Assembly (NCBI GenBank): GCA_033791545.1
Contig: JASJGL010000159.1
Span: 1 to 64,000 of the forward strand
Length of the DNA: 64,000 nt
Direction: 5' to 3'
From: Antarcticimicrobium sp033791545
GTDB lineage: Bacteria > Pseudomonadota > Alphaproteobacteria > Rhodobacterales > Rhodobacteraceae
The notes under the pieces were generated by a model. The model searched no databases and was not told the DNA's origin. It saw only the letters and a program-made list of their open reading frames with translations. Numbering within the stretch: position 1 is the first letter of the stretch; each line of letters starts with the position of its first letter. The position numbers and the translations under genes are program-made. Shown in pieces: positions 18,233 through 25,340 of this stretch.

Positions 18233-20110
18233 TCAACTCGCTTTTCTGATCCCCATGATCCGTGCCCGTGCACGGGGATCGGAATCAAACAGCGCTGCAA
18301 GTTGCTCGGTCATCGCCCCGGCCAGTTGGTCCACATCGGTGATCGTAACCGCGCGGTCATAATAACGCGTCACGTCATGGCCGATGCCGATCGCCAACAA
18401 TTCGACCATCTTGCGTTTCTCGACCATCGCGATCACGTCGCGCAGGTGCTTTTCGAGATAGTTTGCCGGGTTCACGCTGAGCGTGGAATCATCCACCGGC
18501 GCGCCGTCCGAGATCACCATCAGGATCTTGCGCTGCTCGCGCCGCGCCGCCATCCGTCGATGCGCCCATTCCAGCGCTTCGCCGTCGATGTTTTCCTTCA
18601 GCAGCCCCTCTTTCATCATCAGGCCCAGGTTGTCGCGCACCCGTCGCCACGGCGCATCCGCGCTTTTGTAGATGATGTGGCGCAGGTCGTTCAGCCGTCC
18701 GGGCTGCTGCGGCCGGCCCGCGTTCAGCCAGGCCTCGCGCGCCTGTCCGCCCTTCCAGGCGCGGGTGGTGAAGCCGAGGATTTCCACCTTCACGTCACAG
18801 CGTTCCAGCGTGCGCGCCAGCACATCGGCGCAGATCGCCGCGATCGAGATCGGCCGCCCCCGCATGGAGCCGGAATTGTCCAGCAGCAGCGTCACCACGG
18901 TGTCGCGAAACTCGGTATCCTTCTCGCGCTTGAAGCTGAGCGGCGTGGTCGGGTTGGCCACCACGCGGGCCAGCCGCCCGGCATCCAGCGTGCCTTCTTC
19001 AAGGTCGAATTCCCACGACCGGCTCTGCTGCGCCTGCAAACGCCGCTGCAGCTTGTTGGCCAGCCGCCCGACCGCGCCTTTGAGCGGATCAAGCTGTTGG
19101 TCGAGATAGGCGCGCAACCGCTCCAACTCGGCGGGTTCGGCCAGATCCTCGGCGGCGATTTCTTCGTCATGGGCGGCCAGATAGACCCGGTAGTTGGGGT
19201 CGGCTTCCGACGCGGCCGGCGGTGGCGGCGGGTCCTGCGGCGCGTCGCCTTCCGGCAGTTCGGCCTCATCTCCCATCTCGTCTTCGGCGTTTTCGTCCAT
19301 GCTGACCTGCGCCTGCGCCTGGTCCTGCTGTTCGTCCTGGGATTGCTCGGGATCGGCCTCGGCTGACTGTTCGTCCTGATCGTCGTCACCGGTGCTGTCG
19401 GGATCGGGCTGTTCGTCGGCGTCTTCCTCGGCCTGATCCTCCTGATCCTGATCTTGTTGGTCGGGGTCTTCCCCCAACTGGTCGGCATAGCCCAGATCAG
19501 AGATGATCTGACGGGCAAAGCGGGCAAAATCCGACTGATCCGACAGCCTGTCCTGCAGATCCTCCAGCGTGCCGCCAGCCTGTTGTTCGATAAAGCCGCG
19601 CCACAGATCCATCACGTTCTGCGCGCCTGCCGGCATGTCGCGCCCGGTCGCAAGGTGGCGGATCAGGAAGCCGGCGGCGGCGGGCAGGGGGGCTTCCGAG
19701 GCCTCGGTCATGCTCTCAAAGCCGCGCCGCATCGCCTCGTTGCCGATCTTGGCGTCGATATTGCTGGCGGTGCCGGGCATGTCGCGTGCGCCCATTGCCT
19801 CGCAGCGGGCGGTCTCCATCGCTTCGTACAGATCGCGCGCCATATCCCCCGGTGGGGCATAGCGGGCGTGCACCCTTTCGTCGTGATACTTGCGGTGCAG
19901 CGCCAGCGCATCCGCGGTGCCACGTGCCAGCAGCACCTCGTCACGGGTCATCCGGCGGCTGACCTGCGGCAGTCGCATCGAGTCGCCCGACAGCCCGGCG
20001 GGATCGACCGAATAGCTTACGGTCAACTCGGGGTCGTCAGCCATCACCTTGGTGGCTTCGGCCAGCGCCTTCTTGAACGGATCGGCGGGGTTGTCGGTGG
20101 GTTTGCTCAT
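18233..20110 (-). CDS. cobT: Cobaltochelatase subunit CobT
   Basis: Chaperone-like subunit of the aerobic cobaltochelatase CobNST, which inserts cobalt into hydrogenobyrinic acid a,c-diamide during B12 synthesis. The 625-aa protein has an N-terminal helical domain (1-200), a very acidic Asp/Glu/Gln linker (about 205-300), and a C-terminal von Willebrand A domain with MIDAS motif LLLDNSGSMRG (Asp411) and ISDGAPVDDST. I start at the ATG at 20110 (MSKPTDNPADPF), the family start; the open frame extends upstream without similarity. The ribosome binding site is weak. cobS lies 225 bases upstream on the same strand; cobN is not in the window. Confidence 0.95.
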   Translation of the reverse strand: MSKPTDNPADPFKKALAEATKVMADDPELTVSYSVDPAGLSGDSMRLPQVSRRMTRDEVLLARGTADALALHRKYHDERVHARYAPPGDMARDLYEAMETARCEAMGARDMPGTASNIDAKIGNEAMRRGFESMTEASEAPLPAAAGFLIRHLATGRDMPAGAQNVMDLWRGFIEQQAGGTLEDLQDRLSDQSDFARFARQIISDLGYADQLGEDPDQQDQDQEDQAEEDADEQPDPDSTGDDDQDEQSAEADPEQSQDEQQDQAQAQVSMDENAEDEMGDEAELPEGDAPQDPPPPPAASEADPNYRVYLAAHDEEIAAEDLAEPAELERLRAYLDQQLDPLKGAVGRLANKLQRRLQAQQSRSWEFDLEEGTLDAGRLARVVANPTTPLSFKREKDTEFRDTVVTLLLDNSGSMRGRPISIAAICADVLARTLERCDVKVEILGFTTRAWKGGQAREAWLNAGRPQQPGRLNDLRHIIYKSADAPWRRVRDNLGLMMKEGLLKENIDGEALEWAHRRMAARREQRKILMVISDGAPVDDSTLSVNPANYLEKHLRDVIAMVEKRKMVELLAIGIGHDVTRYYDRAVTITDVDQLAGAMTEQLAALFDSDPRARARIMGIRKAS

Positions 20111-20335
20111 GCGGGGTCTGGTCCGGTCTTTTGTATACCCGCGCAACCTAGAGCCATTCCCGCGCCTTGACCATAGGGGCCGGTGAAACAGAGCCTGTCG
20201 GTCGGGCAACACATCGTCGCGGCAGGCGGTAATTCGCGCCTGTGCTGGTCCTTCAACGAAGCAAGGGCGCGGACCGTTGCCGATCCACGCCCTGTATTTT
20301 CTCGACTGGGGCGGGGCCGGAAAGCCCCGGCGGCC

Positions 20336-21322
20336 CTAGACCAGTGCGGCGCTTGCTGCGCTTTCCGGCAGTTCTTCGTCGAAACAGCGCTGATAGAACT
20401 CGGCCACTGTCTGGCGCTCCAACTCGTCGCATTTGTTCAGGAACGTCAGCCGGAACGCATAGCCCACATCGTGGAAAATCTCGGTGTTCCAAGCCCAGTT
20501 GATCACCGTCCGCGGGCTCATCACCGTGGAGAGATCGCCGTTCATGAAGGCGGTCCGGGTCAGATCGGCCACCGTGACCATCTGGCCAATGGTCTTGCGA
20601 CCCTTTTCAGAGTTGAAATGCGGCGCCTTGCCCAGCACGATCATGGTTTCCGCGTCATGGCTGAGATAGTTCAACGTCGCCACTAGCGACCAGCGGTCCA
20701 TCTGGGCCTGGTTGATCTGCTGGACCCCGTGATACAGGCCGGTGGTGTCACCCAGACCCACCGTGTTGGCGGTCGCGAATAGGCGGAAATAGGGGTTCGG
20801 CGTGATGATTTCGTTCTGATCCAACAGCGTCAGCTTGCCGTCATGCTCCAGCACCCGCTGGATCACGAACATCACATCGGCGCGGCCTGCGTCGTATTCG
20901 TCGAACACGATCGCAACCGGGTTGCGCAGCGCCCAAGGCAGGATGCCCTCGTGAAACTCGGTCACCTGTTTGCCGTCGCGCAGCTTGATCGCATCCTTGC
21001 CGATCAGGTCGATCCGGCTGATATGGCTGTCGAGGTTGACCCGAACGGCGGGCCAGTTCAGCCGCGCTGCCACCTGCTCGATATGGGTCGATTTGCCTGT
21101 GCCGTGATAGCCCTGGATCATCACCCGGCGGTTATGGGAAAAGCCCGCCAAAATCGCCAGCGTGGTGTCTGGGTCGAATTTATAGGTGTTGTCGAGCTCG
21201 GGCACGCGATCCGTTGCCTCGGCAAAGCCCTTTACCGTCATGTTCGTGTCAATGCCGAACACATCGCGCACCGAAATGGTTTCGGTGGGCTTTGCGTTTT
21301 GGTTCGTCGCGCCGTCAGCCAT
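20336..21322 (-). CDS. cobS: Cobaltochelatase subunit CobS
   Basis: AAA+ ATPase subunit that works with CobT to drive cobalt insertion by CobN. The 328-aa length matches the family. Walker A is GYHGTGKST (71-79), Walker B AIVFDEYDAGR (about 135-145), and the sensor region FRLFATANTVGLGDTTGLY is present. The start MADGATNQNAKPTETISV at 21322 follows AAGGACTGGCAG. The longer frame to 21802 is not family-like and crosses the msrB start. Confidence 0.95.
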   Translation of the reverse strand: MADGATNQNAKPTETISVRDVFGIDTNMTVKGFAEATDRVPELDNTYKFDPDTTLAILAGFSHNRRVMIQGYHGTGKSTHIEQVAARLNWPAVRVNLDSHISRIDLIGKDAIKLRDGKQVTEFHEGILPWALRNPVAIVFDEYDAGRADVMFVIQRVLEHDGKLTLLDQNEIITPNPYFRLFATANTVGLGDTTGLYHGVQQINQAQMDRWSLVATLNYLSHDAETMIVLGKAPHFNSEKGRKTIGQMVTVADLTRTAFMNGDLSTVMSPRTVINWAWNTEIFHDVGYAFRLTFLNKCDELERQTVAEFYQRCFDEELPESAASAALV

Positions 21323-21559
21323 CTGCCAGTCCTTGATCCCTGCTCGTGTTCCGTCCTCTGGTGCAACATATCGTCGCCAGAGGCAAGGGGAAGGCGCGCG
21401 GCGCAGAAACCCCGCGTCACGGCGCCGCGTGCGCGGATCTGTGTCACCGCTGCGCCACAGCCGCCGGATTGCCCGCCGTTGGAGGAGCGATCTCGGCGCT
21501 TTGTCGCGGCGCTGTATCCCACTTTGGCCGCAGATCGTGGGGACCGGGCCGCCATGTTC

Positions 21560-21568
21560 TGCTATAAT
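21560..21568 (+). promoter_or_regulatory. Extended -10 promoter element for msrB
   Basis: TGCTATAAT, a perfect extended -10 box, lies 49 bases before the msrB start. No good -35 hexamer is seen at the usual spacing, consistent with an extended -10 promoter. Confidence 0.5.
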
Positions 21569-21616
21569 GCTGCTATGATGCGGCCACGTTTCACGCCCTG
21601 ATCGAAAGAGGATGCC

Positions 21617-22099
21617 ATGCACCGTCGAACGTTCCTGACTGGCGCCGCCGGGGGCGCCGCCACACTGGCGGGCCGCGTCCCGCTTGCCGCCGCCTCTACC
21701 GGTGAGAGCTTCGAGATCACCCGGACCGAGGCCGAATGGCGCGCCATGCTCACGGATCTGCAATACGCGGTGATGCGGCAAGAGGCGACCGAGCGCGCCC
21801 ATTCCTCAGTGCTCGACAAGCAATACGGTGCCGGGCTTTATCACTGCCGGGGCTGCGAACTGCCGCTGTATTCCTCGGATCACAAGTTTGACAGCGGCAC
21901 CGGCTGGCCCAGCTTTTACCAAAGCCTGCCGGAGGCCATTGGCACCAGAACCGACCGCAAGCTGCTGTTCATGGTGCGCACTGAATGCCATTGTCGCCGC
22001 TGCGGCAGTCATCTGGGCCATGTCTTTGACGACGGCCCGCCGCCCACCGGCAAGCGGCACTGCATCAACGGGGTGAGCCTGGTGTTCAAACCGGCCTGA
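21617..22099 (+). CDS. msrB: Peptide-methionine (R)-S-oxide reductase, Tat-exported
   Basis: Reduces methionine-R-sulfoxide in proteins. The 160-aa product starts MHRRTFLTGAAGGAATLAG, a twin-arginine signal that suggests export folded to the periplasm. The MsrB domain (about 35-158) shows both zinc CxxC pairs (YHCRGCELPLY and CHCRRCGSHLG), the HKFDSGTGWPSFYQ motif, and the catalytic Cys in RHCINGVSLVF. The last about 50 bases are duplicated at 23245-23304. The start follows AAAGAGG. Confidence 0.95.
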   Translation: MHRRTFLTGAAGGAATLAGRVPLAAASTGESFEITRTEAEWRAMLTDLQYAVMRQEATERAHSSVLDKQYGAGLYHCRGCELPLYSSDHKFDSGTGWPSFYQSLPEAIGTRTDRKLLFMVRTECHCRRCGSHLGHVFDDGPPPTGKRHCINGVSLVFKPA

Positions 22100-22106
22100 G
22101 CGGGGG
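22046..22106 (+). repeat. msrB 3'-end direct repeat, copy A
   Basis: The final part of msrB, encoding GKRHCINGVSLVFKPA plus the stop region, recurs in direct orientation at 23245-23304. The two copies bracket the minus-strand RTX gene at 22144-23139. Confidence 0.85.
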
Positions 22107-22143
22107 CTGGCCAGGATCTGAAGCCCCAACGTCGAGGCCGGCG

Positions 22144-23139
22144 TTACCAGCCGAAATCAATGTCCGACTTGCCGAGTGTGACATCCTCCAGCAAGGCAAT
22201 GTCATAACGCATGGTTTCGCCGTAATAATCGGCGACATAGCGCACCAGCGTATCGTCGCCCTGTGCGTTGATCCGGATCACACCCGGAATCGTGTCGGTG
22301 TCGATCAGAAGACGGTCCCTGTCCGCCTCGAAATCGGTGATCCGGGCGACCCCGTCAAGGGTTTGCCCAAGCAGGAAATGAAAGCTGTCGGCGCCAGCCC
22401 CGCCGGTCAGCACATCAGCCCCGCCGCCGCCGATTATGTTGTCGTCGCCGCGCCCGCCAAAGATGCTGTCGTCGAATCCGTTTATCGGCGGGAAATCGAA
22501 ATCGTCACCGTAAAGCCAGTCGTTGCCGGCCCCGCCGCGCAACAGGTCCTTTCCACGCCCGCCATGGATCTCGTCCCGTCCCGCGCCCCCCGCCAGCTTG
22601 TCGCGACCGTTGCCGCCGGAAATGAAATCGTCCGCGGCCTTGCCCAGGATCACGTCGCGACCGGCCCCACCAAAGGCGCGGACGTCCTGAGTGGGCGTCA
22701 AGTTGATCCGGTCGTTTCCGCCATTGCCGAAGATTACCGAGAACCCAGAGACAGGTTCTGGATTCGTGGGGGCATCAATCACATCGTTCCCATCGGTTCC
22801 GATCACCGCGGCATGTCCAGTGGTGGCCTCGGCTGGATCGGTGATCAGCCGCAGGGTGCCCAACGATGCCGGCACATCCTCGACCGAGTATGTGGGGGCA
22901 CGGTATTCAAGGAATTCCACGCTTGGCGTCCCCGGAATGATGTCGGGAATGGTCAGTGCCTGGCTATCATACCGCACCGTCAGCGCGCTCCCGTCATAGG
23001 TGATCGTATGATCGGGCATGAAAAGGAAATCCGGCAGCATCAGCACATCGATCCCGCCCGCATCCTCCCATCGGTCGAAGTCCGAGGAAAACGGATCGTA
23101 AAAGACGAAATCATTGGAAAATCCGGTGGCAAGGGCCAT
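22144..23139 (-). CDS. RTX-repeat calcium-binding protein
   Basis: The 331-aa product has a unique N-terminal third (1-110) with FDRWEDAGGIDVLMLPDF and YDSQALTIPDIIPGTPSVEFLEYR. This is reminiscent of the DFDRIEF/YDG region in serralysin-like RTX proteins. GGxGxD repeats follow at about 115-260 (GGAGRDEIHGGRGKDLLRGG), and then a C-terminal FHFLLGQTLDGVARITDFEADRDRL block. No protease or lipase motif is visible. The ATG at 23139 is preceded by AGGAG at eight bases, better than a GTG at 23148. The gene lies between two copies of the msrB 3' end, which suggests insertion. Confidence 0.83.
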   Translation of the reverse strand: MALATGFSNDFVFYDPFSSDFDRWEDAGGIDVLMLPDFLFMPDHTITYDGSALTVRYDSQALTIPDIIPGTPSVEFLEYRAPTYSVEDVPASLGTLRLITDPAEATTGHAAVIGTDGNDVIDAPTNPEPVSGFSVIFGNGGNDRINLTPTQDVRAFGGAGRDVILGKAADDFISGGNGRDKLAGGAGRDEIHGGRGKDLLRGGAGNDWLYGDDFDFPPINGFDDSIFGGRGDDNIIGGGGADVLTGGAGADSFHFLLGQTLDGVARITDFEADRDRLLIDTDTIPGVIRINAQGDDTLVRYVADYYGETMRYDIALLEDVTLGKSDIDFGW

Positions 23140-23244
23140 CCGCAACACTCCTGGATAGAATAAGAAACAGACTAATACCGCTAAGAGGTTAGCCGCCTAT
23201 TCTTGTTCGGGCAAGTGTCCTGCCCGAGTCCAGCCGTTTCGGCC

Positions 23245-23304
23245 ACAGGCAAGCGGCACGGCATCAACGGGGTGAGCCTTTTTCAAGCCGGCCTGGGCGG
23301 GGCA
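23245..23304 (+). repeat. msrB 3'-end direct repeat, copy B (degenerate)
   Basis: Near-identical to 22046-22106, with a small deletion and substitutions; it would encode GKRHGINGVSLFQAG, so the catalytic Cys codon has become Gly. There is no MsrB-like sequence upstream of it. It is a non-functional remnant. Confidence 0.85.
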
Positions 23305-23348
23305 GGGCGCCGGCGCTATCCGCCGTGCCGTCCTGCGCGCGACCGCCC

Positions 23349-23975
23349 TCAGTTCTTGAAGTTGCGGCTTTCCTTGAGTTGGTCCCAAGCCCAGACCACC
23401 TCTTGCAGTTGTTCTTCCTGACTGCGGTCGCCGCCGTTCATATCCGGGTGCAGCACCTTGATCAGCTTCTTGTAGGCGCGGCGCACCTCGGTCTTGGTCC
23501 AGTTGTCCTTGGCTTCGAGAATCTCGACCGCGCGTCGTTCGGTCGGGGGCAGGCGGCGGTTGATCGTGCCGCCCTTGCCGGGGTTGCGGGTGGCATTCGC
23601 GCCCAGCACCTGATGCGCATCCTCAATCCCCAGTCGCGCCCAGGCGCGGGTTTCCGGATCACCCATCGGTCGTGTGGCGCGTTCCCACACCTTGTCCTTG
23701 GTGGCCTGCGCGTTGATCTCAGCCTCGGTGGTGCCTTCGAAAAAGTTCCACTTCTGGTTATATTCGCGCACATGTTGCTGGCAGAACCAAAGATAGTCAT
23801 CCAGCACGTCCGGGGCTTTGGGCGCGCGGAATTTGCCCGGCTCCTGACAGCCGTCATGGTCGCAGGTCCGGGTCGAGGTTTCCGACGCGCCAGACACACT
23901 TCGCCTCCCGCGTGGGTTGCGTTTCTTGGAATTTGTTACTGACATATCGAAGCCAAAAGGATCCGGTTTTGACAT
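23349..23975 (-). CDS. J-domain protein with C-terminal J domain
   Basis: The 208-aa product carries a J domain at its C-terminal end (about 150-208) with the HPD motif in LIKVLHPDMNGGDR (176-178), so it should stimulate a DnaK-type ATPase. The N-terminal part has four possible metal ligands (CDHDGCQEPGKF, then WFCQQH) and the block RTCDHDGC...DDYLWFCQQHVREYN typical of this alphaproteobacterial family. There is no G/F region or DnaJ zinc fingers, so it is not DnaJ itself. The start at 23975 follows AAGGAG. It diverges from bolA. Confidence 0.88.
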   Translation of the reverse strand: MSKPDPFGFDMSVTNSKKRNPRGRRSVSGASETSTRTCDHDGCQEPGKFRAPKAPDVLDDYLWFCQQHVREYNQKWNFFEGTTEAEINAQATKDKVWERATRPMGDPETRAWARLGIEDAHQVLGANATRNPGKGGTINRRLPPTERRAVEILEAKDNWTKTEVRRAYKKLIKVLHPDMNGGDRSQEEQLQEVVWAWDQLKESRNFKN

Positions 23976-24083
23976 GCGCTGCTCCTTTTCGAGGGGGGCG
24001 TTCTGGACTCGGACGCCAGAGTTTAATCTAAGTGGCGGGAGATAGAAGAGGGATCGGCAAATTTTTTGCCGTATGAGCGGAAA

Positions 24084-24101
24084 ATGGGCGTAAGAACAGA
24101 A
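24084..24101 (+). repeat. Tandem 18-bp duplication at the bolA start, unit 1
   Basis: ATGGGCGTAAGAACAGAA is followed immediately at 24102-24119 by the same 18 bases with one change (G to A). Each unit carries an in-frame ATG, so two starts and a doubled MGV(R/K)TE peptide result. Confidence 0.85.
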
Positions 24102-24359
24102 ATGGGCGTAAAAACAGAAATTGAAACCCGGCTGCGGGCGGCGTTTGAGCCATACGCGCTTGAGGTGATCGACGAAAGCGAAAGTCACCGTGGTCATGCG
24201 GGATATCGCGACGGCGGCGAAAGTCATTTTCGCGTGGCGATCCGCGCCGCCGATTTTGCCGGCCAAAGCCGCATCGCGCGGCATCGCGCGGTGCATGCGG
24301 CGCTGGGGGCCGAGTTGATTGGCCGCATCCATGCGCTGGCGCTTGAGATCGACGACTAG
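24084..24359 (+). CDS. BolA family protein
   Basis: Small BolA/IbaG-type protein, a partner of monothiol glutaredoxins in Fe-S handling and stress responses. The C-terminal 80 residues match: IETRLRAAFEPYALEVIDESESHRGHAGY, ESHFRVAI, the signature RIARHRAVHAALGAEL and IHALALEI. Start choice is uncertain: ATG 24084 (91 aa) or ATG 24102 (85 aa) lie in an 18-bp tandem duplication, and neither has a strong ribosome binding site (GAGCGG before 24084). A TTG at 24066 is less likely. Confidence 0.92.
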   Translation: MGVRTEMGVKTEIETRLRAAFEPYALEVIDESESHRGHAGYRDGGESHFRVAIRAADFAGQSRIARHRAVHAALGAELIGRIHALALEIDD

Positions 24360-24403
24360 TCCGGGGGGCTCTAGGGATCGCGATGAGTATCGCGGCGCGG
24401 CGC

Positions 24404-25135
24404 TCAGGCGCGCCCGCTGCCTGCATCCGGATCATCGCCAGTTTCGTCACTGGTATTGTCGTCGACCTTGTCGGCGCTTGCCTCAAATGCTGCGCGGGCT
24501 TTTCTGGCCCGTGCTTTCAGAGCGGCCCCAAGACCGGCGGCTTCTTGTATGTCCTCCACCCCGTTATCCTCCTCGGCCTCGTCCGTTTCCGCGTCGGCGT
24601 GCAATGGCGGCTCACCTGGAGTTACCGGCCAGATCGCCGGTGCGCCGGGCTCCGGCGGTGCCAGTGCAGTACGATCCAGTGCAGTGGGGGCCAGTGCAGT
24701 GGGGGCCAGTGCGGTGGGGGCCAGTGCCGTCCGGTCTGGCGCCGTGCTATCCAGTGTCGTGGGGGCTGGCCCTGCTGCGGCGGCAAGCCCTGCGGCGGCG
24801 GGTGTTTTGAGGTCTGTTGAGACAGGATCTGGGGCCATGGAAACGGGGGCTGTCAGATCGGGCGACTCCATCAGGCGGGGGTGAAACGCCTCGGTCGCGC
24901 CGTCTTTGAGGCGGCGGAACACCAACACATTGCGCCAGTTTACGGTCGAGCCGGTCAACCCGCTGCGCTCGTCGCTGGGCAGTAATTCGGCGCGCAGATA
25001 CTCCCATCCCTCGGCGCCCAGATCGTTCAGCGTGGTCTCGATCGCCAGCGAAAATCGCGCCTCGGGCGTTCTCACGCCCTTGGCCTTGCGTCCTTTTGCC
25101 GGGGCCGGGATGACCTTGTATTCGTAGCGGGGCAT
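24404..25135 (-). CDS. DUF4177 domain protein with Pro/Ala/Thr repeat tail
   Basis: The 243-aa product begins MPRYEYKVIPAPAKGRKAKG and has the DUF4177-like pattern FSLAIETTLNDLGAEGWEYLRAELLPSDER...NVLVFRR in its first 80 residues. The middle is low complexity, with the pentapeptide TALAP repeated (encoded by 15-bp units at 24661-24735). The C-terminal part is acidic and then basic (ALKARARKARAAF), perhaps coiled coil. No signal peptide or known function is seen. The tail length is probably variable between strains. Confidence 0.8.
   Translation of the reverse strand: MPRYEYKVIPAPAKGRKAKGVRTPEARFSLAIETTLNDLGAEGWEYLRAELLPSDERSGLTGSTVNWRNVLVFRRLKDGATEAFHPRLMESPDLTAPVSMAPDPVSTDLKTPAAAGLAAAAGPAPTTLDSTAPDRTALAPTALAPTALAPTALDRTALAPPEPGAPAIWPVTPGEPPLHADAETDEAEEDNGVEDIQEAAGLGAALKARARKARAAFEASADKVDDNTSDETGDDPDAGSGRA
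24661..24735 (-). repeat. 15-bp tandem repeat inside the DUF4177 gene
   Basis: Five consecutive 15-base units starting CCAGTGC(A/G/C)GT occur, units 2 and 3 being identical and the others differing at a few positions. They encode TALAP or TALDR pentapeptides on the minus strand. Confidence 0.85.
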
Positions 25136-25281
25136 GGATTTCCCTATCGATGGTTGCGGGTAATCTAGCAGCTTGCCGCGCGGGGGAAAGGGGGCTTTGC
25201 CGCCCGCCGCCCGCCGGGGTGGCTCCCTCGGGGCATTTCCTTCCGGAAAGGACCGAGACGGAGGGGATGGGGGCGCACATG

Positions 25282-25316
25282 AAAACGCCCGGACGGGGAT
25301 CTATCCCGCCCGGGCG
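25282..25316 (-). terminator. Terminator of the protease-like gene
   Basis: On the minus strand a CGCCCGGGCGGGAT...CCCCGTCCGGGCG hairpin is followed by TTTTC. It lies 25 bases past the stop of the 25341-27071 gene. Confidence 0.8.
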
Positions 25317-25340
25317 TGTGCCGTGTCAAAGGGGCCGGGG

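Noticed and set aside
21323..21616. Possible cobalamin riboswitch upstream of cobS
   Set aside because: I found no B12-box-like core or matching stem pattern by eye; the region mainly holds the msrB promoter. A covariance-model search would settle it.
23203..23421. ORF containing GKRHGINGVSL as a second MsrB gene
   Set aside because: Only the last about 50 bases of msrB are present, the catalytic Cys is Gly, and no zinc motifs precede it; it is a remnant repeat.
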